Assembly (NCBI GenBank): GCA_900539035.1
Contig: UQAU01000031.1
Coordinates: 1-22,775 of the forward strand
Direction of reading: 5' to 3'
DNA length: 22,775 nt
Source of the DNA: an uncultured Collinsella sp.
GTDB lineage: Bacteria; Actinomycetota; Coriobacteriia; Coriobacteriales; Coriobacteriaceae
Part shown: positions 1 to 6,679 of the stretch, piece by piece
Layout: every line of letters begins with the position of its first letter
Numbering within the stretch: the first letter of the stretch is position 1
Program-made: the position numbers and the translations under genes
Notes under the pieces: model-generated
Database searches by the model: none
The model's input: the letters and a program-made list of their open reading frames with translations, nothing else
Told to the model about the DNA's origin: nothing

Positions 1-154
1 TGATTTGTTCAATAGCTCGTTTGACGGTGATTTTGGAAACGCTATAGAGCTCGCAGAACTCAACGACGGTGGGAAGCTTGTCGCCCGGTTTAAGAGTGCC
101 ATCCTCGATGCTTCGACGAATATCTGCAGCTATCGCCTCGTATTTGGGAATCAT
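1..154 (-). CDS. GntR-family transcriptional regulator, N-terminal fragment
   Basis: The gene runs off the left edge; only about 51 codons of the N-terminus are present. They read as the winged helix-turn-helix of GntR regulators: an opening IPKYEAIAADIRRSIEDGTL, then PGDKLPT, and a recognition helix around SKITVKRAI. The ATG at 154 (minus strand) has a strong Shine-Dalgarno, AAAGGAGG, 5 bases away, which fixes the start. The effector domain is outside the window, so the subfamily cannot be proven; the N-terminal style (short lead-in, PGDKLPT, TVKRAI) suits HutC/YvoA-type sugar regulators. It diverges from the beta-glucoside PTS operon across a 303-bp gap and is the obvious candidate for controlling it, probably by sensing a phosphosugar (inference). 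Confidence 0.9.
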   Translation of the reverse strand, partial: MIPKYEAIAADIRRSIEDGTLKPGDKLPTVVEFCELYSVSKITVKRAIEQI

Positions 155-190
155 TGAACCTCCTTTCCGACATATATCAATACGCAAGTA

Positions 191-196
191 AGTATA
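191..196 (-). promoter_or_regulatory. possible -10 element for the GntR gene
   Basis: On the minus strand these bases read TATACT, a good sigma70 -10 hexamer, about 35 bases upstream of the regulator's start codon. No convincing -35 is visible 16-18 bases upstream. The AT-rich gap around it (about 155-300) is the divergent control region of the regulator and the PTS operon. I could not define a clear GntR operator palindrome. Confidence 0.35.
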
Positions 197-262
197 ACCC
201 TTAACAAGGCACCCATATAACCTTTATCTAAGAAGCTCGAGAAAGAAAAAAGAAAAAGACGC

Positions 263-290
263 TTTACTTTTAGAATTAGAACGCTATAGT
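263..290 (+). promoter_or_regulatory. probable promoter of the beta-glucoside PTS operon
   Basis: TTTACT (263-268) and TATAGT (285-290) are separated by 16 bases inside the AT-rich divergent gap. A start near 297 would give a 5' leader of about 160 nt that contains the whole inverted repeat at 330-427. Confidence 0.45.
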
Positions 291-329
291 TTAAGCAACG
301 AACGGAATCTTTCCGCAGAACAGGATCGA

Positions 330-427
330 CCGTTTGGGGACGGTTTTGTTTTGGCGGGTTGGATATCGGTATGACCGGTGCGCGCCCGCGCCGGATAACC
401 TGCCAAAGCAAACCCGTCTCCAACCGG
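330..427. repeat. inverted repeat with GGGGAC-type core, 31-bp imperfect arms
   Basis: The left arm (330-360) and the reverse complement of the right arm (397-427) agree at about 26 of 31 positions. The left arm contains GGGGACGGTTTTGTTTTGGC, the right arm on the minus strand GGAGACGGGTTTGCTTTGGC. The 36-base spacer can itself fold (GC-rich segment 376-394). It lies in the predicted 5' leader of the PTS operon. It belongs to the same loose family as the repeats at 4279, 5335, 8094, 15546 and 16677. Confidence 0.75.
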
Positions 428-457
428 AAGCTCTAGAACACGAAAGCGAGGACTTTG

Positions 458-1858
458 ATGGCACAGTATCAGCTGCCCAACGACTTCTTCTTTGGCGCTG
501 CTATGTCCGGCCCGCAGACTGAGGGTCAGTGGAACCAGGGCGGCAAGCTCGAGAACCTGTGGGACACCTGGTCCATCCAGGATCTGGGCTCGTTCTACAA
601 CTGCGTTGGCTCTTACGCCGGCAATGACTTTATGGCCAAGTACCAGGAAGACCTTCGCATTTTGAAGGACTTGGGCCTGGATACCTATCGCACTTCCATC
701 CAGTGGAGCCGTCTGCTCGATGCCGACGGCAACCTCAACGAGGAAGGCGCCGCGTGGTATCACGAGTTGTTCCGCGCCTCTCGCGAAGCCGGCCTGGAGC
801 CGTTTGTCAACTTGTACCACTTTGACATGCCCACCTACCTTTTTAACCGTGGCGGCTGGGAGAGCCGTGAGGTTGTCGAGGCTTACGCACATTACGCCGA
901 CGTCGCCTTCCACGAGTTTGGCCAGGAGATCAAGTACTGGTTCACCTTTAACGAGCCCATCGTCGAGCCCGAGCAGCGCTATCAGGAGGGCGTGTGGTTC
1001 CCGCAGCTCCACGACTTTAGCCGCGCTCGCACCGTGCAGTATCACATCTCGCTGGCACATGCGCTGGCCGTGGCCAACTACCGTCGCGCCTATGACGAGG
1101 GCGCCGTTCGCAGCGATGCCAAGATCGGCATGATCAACTGCTTTACCCCGGTCTACACCAAGGAGAACCCCAGCGAGGCGGACCTCGAGGCCGTGCGTAT
1201 GACCAGCGGCATCAACAACCGCTGGTGGCTCGACCTCATTACCAAGGGCGAGCTTCCCGCCGACGTGCTCGACAGCCTGGCCGAGGGCGGCGTTAAGCTT
1301 CCGTTCCGTGCCGGCGACCAAGAGATTCTTAAGCAGGGTGTTGTCGACTGGCTCGGTTGCAACTACTACCACCCCACGCGCGTTCAGGCGCCGGCGAGCA
1401 AGATCGACCAGTACGGTCTGCCGCACTTTGCCGACGAGTACGTGTGGCCCGACGCCGTTATGAACGAGAGCCGCGGCTGGGAGATCTACCCGCAGGGCCT
1501 CTACGACTTTGGCATGGACTGCGCTAAGAACTACCCCGATCTTGAGTGGTTCGTTTCCGAGAACGGCATCGGCATCATGGACGAATACAAGAACCGAGAC
1601 GCCGAAGGAACCATCCAGGATGACTACCGCGTCGACTTTGTACGCCAGCACCTGGAGTGGGTTGCCAAGGCAATTGCCGAGGGCGCCAAGTGCCGTGGAT
1701 ACCATTATTGGGCCGTCATCGATAACTGGTCTTGGGCGAATGCCTTTAAGAACCGTTACGGTTTTGTCGAGGTCGACCTTATGGACGGCTACAAGCGCCG
1801 CCTTAAGAAGTCGGCAGCTTGGCTCAAGCAGGTCGCCACGACTCACGTGGTTGATTAG
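458..1858 (+). CDS. glycoside hydrolase family 1, 6-phospho-beta-glucosidase
   Basis: A 466-residue GH1 enzyme, normal family length, cytoplasmic (no signal peptide). It should cleave a 6-phosphorylated beta-glucoside or cellobiose delivered by the adjacent PTS into glucose-6-P and an aglycone or glucose. The acid/base Glu is E166 in TFNEP and the nucleophile is E368 in VSENG. The Glu-Trp of ordinary beta-glucosidases that binds the free sugar is Ser-Trp here (NWSWANAFKNRYG), the substitution typical of phospho-glycosidases; Tyr of RYG is kept. The Lys usually two residues before that Tyr in LacG-type enzymes is Asn, with a Lys one position earlier. I chose ATG 458 rather than the TTG just before it, giving MAQYQLPNDFFFGAA; the upstream GCGAGG is a moderate ribosome site. 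It is first in the operon with EIIC, EIIB and EIIA. Substrate (cellobiose, gentiobiose, aryl glucoside) is not determined. Confidence 0.93.
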   Translation: MAQYQLPNDFFFGAAMSGPQTEGQWNQGGKLENLWDTWSIQDLGSFYNCVGSYAGNDFMAKYQEDLRILKDLGLDTYRTSIQWSRLLDADGNLNEEGAAWYHELFRASREAGLEPFVNLYHFDMPTYLFNRGGWESREVVEAYAHYADVAFHEFGQEIKYWFTFNEPIVEPEQRYQEGVWFPQLHDFSRARTVQYHISLAHALAVANYRRAYDEGAVRSDAKIGMINCFTPVYTKENPSEADLEAVRMTSGINNRWWLDLITKGELPADVLDSLAEGGVKLPFRAGDQEILKQGVVDWLGCNYYHPTRVQAPASKIDQYGLPHFADEYVWPDAVMNESRGWEIYPQGLYDFGMDCAKNYPDLEWFVSENGIGIMDEYKNRDAEGTIQDDYRVDFVRQHLEWVAKAIAEGAKCRGYHYWAVIDNWSWANAFKNRYGFVEVDLMDGYKRRLKKSAAWLKQVATTHVVD

Positions 1859-1978
1859 CGAACGGGCGAACGCCCAGACCGCGCGCCGCTGCGCGCAACA
1901 CATGGCACATCTGGTGGCAGAGGGCGACAGACCACCGTGCGCATAGGAAAAGGCCGGATTTGAAAGTTAGGAGCAATC

Positions 1979-3409
1979 ATGGCCAGTGACAACGGAAAGA
2001 GCTTCCTCGACAAGTTTGCCGAGGTCTCTGCGAAGGTGGGAAACCAGGTTCACCTGCGTTCCCTGCGTGACGCCTTCGCGACCATCACGCCGCTCTATAT
2101 CCTTGCGGGTATCGCGGTTCTTATTAACAACGTCGTGTTCCCTCTGTTCCCGCTCGATGCGGCGGGCCTTGCCAACCTTCAGACGTGGGGTTCGGCAATT
2201 ACGCTGGGCACCCTCAACGTCTCTGCCATTATCTTGGCCGGATTGATTGGCTACAGCCTCGCTAAGAACAAGCGTTTCGATAACCCGCTCGCTTGCGTGG
2301 TCGTCGCTATCTCTGCTTTCGTCATCATGATGCCGCAGCAGATCACCGCCTCGCTTGCCGCCACGAGCCCGCTGCTCACCGACAAGATCACCTCCGCCGA
2401 GGTCACGGGCGCCCTTTCGACTGCCAACACCGGCACCAACGGTCTGTTCTCGGCTATTATCATCGCCCTGCTTTCCGTCTCGCTCTTCATCAAGATTTCT
2501 GGCGTCGAGAAGCTCAAGGTTAAGCTGGGCGAGGGCGTGCCTCCCGCGGTCTCCAACTCCTTCAACGTCATGATCCCGATGCTGCTCAACCTCGCGATCT
2601 TCGCTCTTGCCGCAGCCCTGCTCGCCGTGTGCGCCGGCACCGATCTGTGCACCATCATCTCCACGTGCATCTCCAACCCGCTCAAGAGCATCATGAACGC
2701 CGGTCCGTGGGCTGTTATCCTCATCTACACCCTTGCTAACCTGCTGTTCTGCGTCGGTATTCACCAGTCCACCATCTCTGGCGCTACCGTCGAGCCGATC
2801 CTGACCATGCTCATCGTCGACAACATGGCTACCTTTGCCGCCGGTGGCACCATCCAGCCCGATCACTACATGAACATGCAGATCGTTAACAGCTTCGCCC
2901 TCATCGGCGGCTCGGGCTGCACCCTCATGCTTCTGCTCGACACGCTCCTGTTCTCCAAGAACAAGGCTTCCGAGACCGTTTCCAAGATGGCTATCCTGCC
3001 TGGTCTGTTCAACATCAACGAGCCGGTTATCTACGGTTACCCCATCGTGTACAACCTGCCGCTCATGATCCCGTTCGTCCTTCTTCCCGATCTGTTCATC
3101 GGCATCACCTATGGCCTTACCTGCGCAGGCATCATCAGCCCCTGCATCGCCCAGGTGCCCTGGACCATGCCTCCCGTCATCAATGCCCTGCTCGCTACGG
3201 GCTTTGACTGGCGCGCCGGCGTGTGGCAGGCTCTCGAGATTGTCATTGGCATGGCCGTCTACCTGCCCTTTTTTCTGTTTGCCGCCCCCGCACCCCCCAC
3301 GCGGGGGGCGCGCGCCGTGTACCCCCCCTCGGGGGCGCCATTTTCCCGTTGGGGGGGGCGGGGCGGGGGGGCCGGCCCCCGCGGCTCTCTCCCTTGCGTA
3401 AAGATATAG
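1979..3409 (+). CDS. PTS lactose/cellobiose-family EIIC permease, with aberrant C-terminus
   Basis: Membrane component of a cellobiose/beta-glucoside PTS. It starts at ATG 1979 after TTAGGAGC and opens in the typical way (KFAEVSAKVGNQVHLRSLRD), followed by about ten hydrophobic segments. H262 in GIHQST and E348 in NEPVIYG sit at the positions of the substrate-binding His and Glu of ChbC-type EIICs. Normal homology seems to end near residue 432 (VYLPFF). The last 44 or so residues are Pro/Gly/Arg-rich (APAPPTRGARA, SRWGGRGGGAG) and are encoded by runs of up to eight C or G, unlike anything else in the window. The native stop was probably close to 3280-3300. Either the assembly is wrong here or a GC hairpin cluster has been read into the frame. 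The core assignment is firm, the end coordinate is not. Confidence 0.9.
   Translation: MASDNGKSFLDKFAEVSAKVGNQVHLRSLRDAFATITPLYILAGIAVLINNVVFPLFPLDAAGLANLQTWGSAITLGTLNVSAIILAGLIGYSLAKNKRFDNPLACVVVAISAFVIMMPQQITASLAATSPLLTDKITSAEVTGALSTANTGTNGLFSAIIIALLSVSLFIKISGVEKLKVKLGEGVPPAVSNSFNVMIPMLLNLAIFALAAALLAVCAGTDLCTIISTCISNPLKSIMNAGPWAVILIYTLANLLFCVGIHQSTISGATVEPILTMLIVDNMATFAAGGTIQPDHYMNMQIVNSFALIGGSGCTLMLLLDTLLFSKNKASETVSKMAILPGLFNINEPVIYGYPIVYNLPLMIPFVLLPDLFIGITYGLTCAGIISPCIAQVPWTMPPVINALLATGFDWRAGVWQALEIVIGMAVYLPFFLFAAPAPPTRGARAVYPPSGAPFSRWGGRGGGAGPRGSLPCVKI
3283..3400. other. low-complexity poly-C/poly-G stretch with stacked hairpins
   Basis: There are repeated C and G runs (C6 at 3293-3298 facing G6 at 3303-3308, C7 near 3322 facing G5 near 3331, then G8, G4, G7 and a GGGGGCCGGCCCCC palindrome). 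It overlaps the 3' end of the EIIC frame and precedes EIIB by about 80 bases. It could be a false consensus, or a stabilising or terminating structure between EIIC and EIIB. Confidence 0.7.
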
Positions 3410-3483
3410 GGGAGCGGGCACAATAGCCGCAAGGAATACAACCAGTTGTCGTCTGCGCGCCGCGCAGTTATAAGGAGGAAACC

Positions 3484-3786
3484 ATGAAGAAGATCATGCT
3501 CTGCTGCAATGCCGGCATGTCCACGAGCCTGCTGGTCCAGAAGATGCAGGCCGAGGTTGCAAACCGTGGTCTGGATATTGAGGTCGAGGCTCGTCCCATG
3601 AACGAGGCCCACGATCACCTGGACGAGTGCGACATGTTGCTGCTTGGTCCGCAGATCGGCTACACCAAGGGCGATTTTGAGAAGGAGGCCGCCGGTCGTT
3701 TTCCGGTCGAGGTCATCAACATGGTCGACTACGGCCGCATGAACGCTGCCGGCATCATCGACCACTGCGTCAGCGTGATGGGCTAG
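3484..3786 (+). CDS. PTS lactose/cellobiose-family EIIB
   Basis: A 100-residue cytoplasmic EIIB, the usual length of a free-standing CelA/ChbB-like subunit. It takes phosphate from EIIA and passes it to the sugar in EIIC. The phosphorylated cysteine is in the N-terminal P-loop-like motif CNAGMSTSLL (Cys8 after MKKIMLC). GPQIGY is the second conserved loop of the fold. The start ATG is preceded by a near-perfect AAGGAGG with 5-base spacing. It is followed directly by EIIA. The gap from EIIC is 74 bases on the present reading and holds a small hairpin (CTGCGC/GCGCAG) before the ribosome site. Confidence 0.95.
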   Translation: MKKIMLCCNAGMSTSLLVQKMQAEVANRGLDIEVEARPMNEAHDHLDECDMLLLGPQIGYTKGDFEKEAAGRFPVEVINMVDYGRMNAAGIIDHCVSVMG

Positions 3787-3795
3787 GTGCTCCGC

Positions 3796-4128
3796 ATGGA
3801 GGATATGAACGAACTGCAGATGACCTGCTTCGAGATCATCAGCTACGTCGGTACCGCCAAGAGCATGTACATCAATGCCGTGCAAAAGGCCAAGGAGGGC
3901 GATTTTGACGCCGCCGAGGAGCTTATCAAGCAGGGCGACGAGGCCTATAACGGTGGCCACGATGTTCACATGGGGCTTCTGAAGAAGGAGGCCAACGGCG
4001 AGCGTAACGGCGAGGCCCCGTTGATTCTGCTGCATGCCGAGGACCAGATGGCCGGTACCGAGACCATGCGCGTCATGGCGACGGAGCTCATCGAGATTCA
4101 CAAGCAGCTGCAGGTACTTCAGGCCTAG
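3796..4128 (+). CDS. PTS lactose/cellobiose-family EIIA
   Basis: A small all-helical EIIA of about 110 residues, the LacF/CelC type, working as a trimer that receives phosphate from HPr and passes it to EIIB. The phosphorylated His lies in HAEDQMAG near residue 80, and the N-terminal LQMTCFEIISYVGTAKSMYI helix matches the family. The start is ambiguous: GTG 3787 lies immediately after the EIIB stop, ATG 3796 has a weak TAGGTG upstream, and ATG 3805 has GGAGG too close. I chose 3796. Immediate adjacency to EIIB suggests translational coupling. It is the last gene of the operon and is followed by a strong terminator at 4187. Confidence 0.93.
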   Translation: MEDMNELQMTCFEIISYVGTAKSMYINAVQKAKEGDFDAAEELIKQGDEAYNGGHDVHMGLLKKEANGERNGEAPLILLHAEDQMAGTETMRVMATELIEIHKQLQVLQA

Positions 4129-4186
4129 TCGGCGTTATCGCCGCGATGGGCCGTGCGGTCCAACAGACAACACAGTCCCTTTGACG

Positions 4187-4224
4187 GGCGCCGGGAGTCT
4201 CCGCCTCCCGGCGCCTTTATATTT
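4187..4224 (+). terminator. intrinsic terminator of the PTS operon
   Basis: A perfect 11-bp stem, GGCGCCGGGAG (4187-4197) with CTCCCGGCGCC (4205-4215), has a 7-base loop and is followed by TTTATATTT. Confidence 0.85.
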
Positions 4225-4278
4225 GGGGAAGGTCTTGCGCGACCTATTAAGCGACCATTCGCGTTTCCCCAGATAAAG

Positions 4279-4316
4279 CCTGCCAAAACAAACCTGTCCC
4301 TTTTTGGTAGGTTTTT
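4279..4316. repeat. GGGAC-core repeat, hairpin form
   Basis: On the minus strand it reads AGGGACAGGTTTGTTTTGGC, nearly the same core as the arms at 330-427. On the plus strand CCTGCCAAAA (4279-4288) pairs with TTTTGGTAGG (4302-4311) through one G-T wobble, and TTTTT follows. It lies just ahead of the ROK kinase promoter, after the operon terminator. Confidence 0.65.
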
Positions 4317-4329
4317 GCCTTGGGAGCGG

Positions 4330-4335
4330 TACCAT
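4330..4335 (+). promoter_or_regulatory. possible -10 element of the ROK kinase
   Basis: TACCAT within GGTACCATA. The same TACCATA string precedes the pyrophosphatase (5445-5450) and comF (20397-20402), and TATCAT precedes tmk, suggesting a common -10 variant. No good -35 at normal spacing is visible here. Confidence 0.35.
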
Positions 4336-4369
4336 ACAGGCAATGTTTAAACGAGAAAGGTGGGCTCCC

Positions 4370-5323
4370 ATGGAACCTAAGCAGTATTACATCGGCATCG
4401 ACGTCGGCGGCACCTCGGTTAAGGAGGGCCTGTTCGACGAGGACGGCAACCTGCTTGCCAAGGCCAGCGTGCCCACGCCTCCCATCGTTGACGCTGCGGG
4501 CTTTGCCGCGGTGACCGAGGCTATCGACCAGGTGGTCGCCAAGGCGCAGATTCCGCGCGCCTTTGTGTCGGGCATTGGCCTGGCCGTTCCGTGCCCCATT
4601 CCGGCGTCGGGCGATGCCAAGGTCAAGGCCAACATTGCCATTAACCTGCCCGAGCTGAGGGTCGCCATTCAGAAGCACTGCCCCGATGCGGTCGTTAAGT
4701 ACGAGAACGATGCCAACGCCGCTGCCATGGGCGAGGCCTGGCTCGGCTCTGCCAAGGGCGTACAGAACGTGGTGATGGTCACCATTGGCACCGGCGTGGG
4801 CGGCGGCGTTATCGTTAACGGCGACGTGGTATCGGGCGTTGTGGGCGCCGGCGGCGAGATTGGCCACATGTGCCTGAACCCGGCCGAGGAGCGCACCTGC
4901 GGCTGCGGCGGCCATGGCCACCTGGAGCAGTATTCCAGCGCCACCGGCGTGGTGAGCAACTACCTTGCCGAGTGCAAGAAGGCGGGCGTCGAGCCCATCG
5001 AGCTCACCGGCCCCTCCGATTCCAAGGACGTGTTCCAGGCCTGCCGCGAGGGTGACAAGCTCGCGCTTGCCGCGGCCGATACCATGGCCGACTACCTCGG
5101 CCGCGCCCTGGCGCTTATCGCCAACGTGGTCGACCCCGAGATGTTCCTGATCGGTGGCGGCGCGTCTGCTTCGGCCGATGTCTACCTCGACAAGGTCCGC
5201 GAGCACTTCCAGCACTATGCGCTTTCCGCCTCGCGCGAGACGCCCATTAAGGTCGCTTCGCTCGGCAACGACGCCGGCATCATCGGTGCTGCCTACGTAG
5301 CCCTGCGCGCCGCCGGCAAATAG
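4370..5323 (+). CDS. ROK-family sugar kinase (probable glucokinase)
   Basis: A 317-residue ROK kinase. An ATP-binding GIDVGGTSVKEGL opens the protein, the catalytic Asp is D114 in ENDANAAAMGE, the second phosphate loop is VTIGTGVGGGV (residues 137-147), and the ROK signature with zinc site follows (GEIGHM, then CGCGGHGHLEQ). In the usual CxCGxxGC zinc motif the last Cys is His (H184), so the metal would be held by H166, C177, C179 and H184. ATG 4370 is chosen because AAAGGTGG precedes it and the family starts at this point; an upstream in-frame extension would be non-homologous. Its place after the PTS operon fits phosphorylation of the glucose released by the phospho-beta-glucosidase. It has its own promoter region, so co-regulation is not shown. 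Another hexose is possible as substrate. Confidence 0.9.
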   Translation: MEPKQYYIGIDVGGTSVKEGLFDEDGNLLAKASVPTPPIVDAAGFAAVTEAIDQVVAKAQIPRAFVSGIGLAVPCPIPASGDAKVKANIAINLPELRVAIQKHCPDAVVKYENDANAAAMGEAWLGSAKGVQNVVMVTIGTGVGGGVIVNGDVVSGVVGAGGEIGHMCLNPAEERTCGCGGHGHLEQYSSATGVVSNYLAECKKAGVEPIELTGPSDSKDVFQACREGDKLALAAADTMADYLGRALALIANVVDPEMFLIGGGASASADVYLDKVREHFQHYALSASRETPIKVASLGNDAGIIGAAYVALRAAGK

Positions 5324-5334
5324 CTGGTGCAAAG

Positions 5335-5396
5335 GGGGCAGGTTACTTTGCCCCAATATGGCGCAAAAGGGACAACCTTGGCCCCGTGCCTGCCCC
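5335..5396. repeat. nested inverted repeat with GGGAC core
   Basis: The outer arms GGGGCAGG (5335-5342) and CCTGCCCC (5389-5396) enclose a second imperfect pairing, TTTGCCCC with GGCGCAAA across AATAT. AAAAGGGACAACCTTGGC lies in the right half. It sits between the ROK stop codon and the pyrophosphatase promoter and may serve as a transcript end, though it has no T-run. Confidence 0.6.
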
Positions 5397-5444
5397 AAAA
5401 TATGCCGTAGCCCTTCCGTCTGCGAAGGCTCGGCATCGGCGTGC

Positions 5445-5450
5445 TACCAT
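5445..5450 (+). promoter_or_regulatory. possible -10 element of the pyrophosphatase gene
   Basis: TACCAT in GTGCTACCATAGC, 39 bases before the start codon; same TACCATA form as before the ROK kinase and comF. Confidence 0.35.
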
Positions 5451-5488
5451 AGCTACGTCCAAGTACACATATCAAGTGGAGGATATCC

Positions 5489-6412
5489 ATGGCAAACGTT
5501 CTTGTCTTTGGTCACCAGAACCCCGATAACGACGCCATCATGAGCGCCGTCGTCCTGTCCCAGCTGCTCAACCAGGTTGAGTATGCCGGCAACACCTACG
5601 AGGCCTGCGCCCTTGGTCAGCTTCCGGCAGAGTCCGCCAAGCTGCTCGCCGACGCCGGCATTGCCGAGCCCCGCGTGATCGAGTCCGTCGAAGCCGGTCA
5701 GCTTGTCGTCCTCACCGACCACAACGAGTCCGCCCAGTCCGTCGCCGGCCTTAAGGACGCCACGGTCTTTGGCGTCGTCGATCATCACCGCATCGGCGAC
5801 TTCGAGACCGCCGGCCCGCTGCACTACATCTGCCTGCCTTGGGGCTCCAGCTGCACCATCGTCACCAAGCTCGCCGGCGTGCTCGGCGTTGAGCTTTCCG
5901 ACGTCCAGGCCAAGCTGCTGCTCTCGGCCATGATGACCGATACGCTCATGCTCAAGAGCCCCACCACCACCGATGTCGACCGCGCCGTCGCCGCCAAGCT
6001 CGGTGAGCAGGTGGACGTCGACCCGGTCAAGTTTGGCATGGAGGTCTTCCTTACCCGCCCGTCCGGCTCCTTCACCGCTGCCGAGATGGTCGGCAACGAC
6101 ATCAAGATGTTCGAGCCCGCCGGCAAGAAGCTGCTCATCGGCCAGTACGAGACCGTCGACAAGACCCGCGCACTCGGCATGATCGACGAGATTCGCGAGG
6201 CCATGCGCGCCTACGCCGCCGAGAAGGGTGCTGACGGCATTGTCCTGTGCATCACCGACATCATGGAGGAGGGCTCGCAGGTTCTGCTCGAGGGCGAGAC
6301 CGAGGCTGCTCAGAAGGGCTTGGGCATTGCCGACGAGCACGACGGCGTTTGGATGCCGGGCGTCCTCTCCCGTAAGAAGCAGGTCGCTGCCCCCATCATG
6401 GCCGCCTGCTAG
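5489..6412 (+). CDS. ppaC: manganese-dependent (family II) inorganic pyrophosphatase
   Basis: A 307-residue DHH-family enzyme, full length for the simple family II PPase without CBS domains. It hydrolyses pyrophosphate in the cytoplasm and pulls biosynthetic reactions forward. The metal ligands are visible: H9, D13 and D15 in GHQNPDNDA, D77 in LTDHNE, the DHH motif at 98-100, and D151 in MMTDT. The C-terminal DHHA2 domain ends with SRKKQ, the substrate-binding basic motif. The start ATG 5489 follows GGAGG with 6-base spacing. It stands alone, with a repeat upstream and a terminator downstream. Confidence 0.96.
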   Translation: MANVLVFGHQNPDNDAIMSAVVLSQLLNQVEYAGNTYEACALGQLPAESAKLLADAGIAEPRVIESVEAGQLVVLTDHNESAQSVAGLKDATVFGVVDHHRIGDFETAGPLHYICLPWGSSCTIVTKLAGVLGVELSDVQAKLLLSAMMTDTLMLKSPTTTDVDRAVAAKLGEQVDVDPVKFGMEVFLTRPSGSFTAAEMVGNDIKMFEPAGKKLLIGQYETVDKTRALGMIDEIREAMRAYAAEKGADGIVLCITDIMEEGSQVLLEGETEAAQKGLGIADEHDGVWMPGVLSRKKQVAAPIMAAC

Positions 6413-6431
6413 GTTTAGTTGACCAAACGCC

Positions 6432-6471
6432 ACGACCGGATCGCGGACGCCCCACGCTCCGGTCGTTTTTT
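6432..6471 (+). terminator. intrinsic terminator after ppaC
   Basis: ACGACCGGA (6432-6440) pairs with TCCGGTCGT (6458-6466), followed by TTTTT. Confidence 0.85.
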
Positions 6472-6679
6472 GTGCACGGCGCCGCGTCGTCTCTTGGACA
6501 GGCGTGCCCGTGCCGTTGAGCAAATAATGTTCAACCTGTGGTTCCGCTTTTCGGCCACGCCTGCGTGCTTGTCGTGCAGGGTAGGCTAGATGCAAGCGTA
6601 ATACGTTAGAGCGCGGCGCCGCCACTTGGGCGGGCCGTGCTTTTTTAAGACCGGAGCTTTCCCGTGAAAGGAGCCGCCC
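6472..6679 (+). promoter_or_regulatory. structured leader upstream of nhaA, candidate riboswitch or attenuator
   Basis: These 208 bases contain no ORF of note but end in an intrinsic terminator (6611-6646) only 33 bases before the nhaA start. A competing pairing is possible: CGGCGCCGCG (6477-6486) is exactly complementary to CGCGGCGCCG (6612-6621), the 5' half of the terminator stem. Further features are a GTTGA/TTCAAC inverted repeat around 6516-6536 and a GCTTG...CAAGC pairing (about 6568-6598) enclosing CAGGGTAGGCTAGATG. Antiporter genes of this family are known targets of Na+ and Li+ riboswitches in other bacteria, but I cannot match a known consensus by eye. The promoter is not located with confidence. 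Confidence 0.5.
6611..6646 (+). terminator. intrinsic terminator immediately upstream of nhaA
   Basis: A stem of 12 bp (one bulged G at 6618, one G-T wobble) forms between 6611-6623 and 6629-6640 with the loop ACTTG, followed by T6. Because the ppaC terminator already lies at 6432, this one most probably acts on the nhaA transcript itself. Confidence 0.75.

Noticed and set aside
284..1903. A 539-codon open frame on the minus strand opposite the GH1 gene
   Set aside because: It mirrors a confident GH1 gene with both catalytic motifs; composition is the Val/Leu/Ala/Gly-rich pattern of antisense frames in high-GC DNA.
1859..1978. Attenuator between the GH1 and EIIC genes
   Set aside because: Small GC hairpins (GGGC/GCCC, GCGCG/CGCGC, GGTGG/CCACC) are present but none has a T-run, so no termination signal is supported.
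6472..6646. Outright call of a Na+ or Li+ riboswitch class before nhaA
   Set aside because: I cannot reproduce the consensus of any named class by eye; only a leader with terminator is supported.
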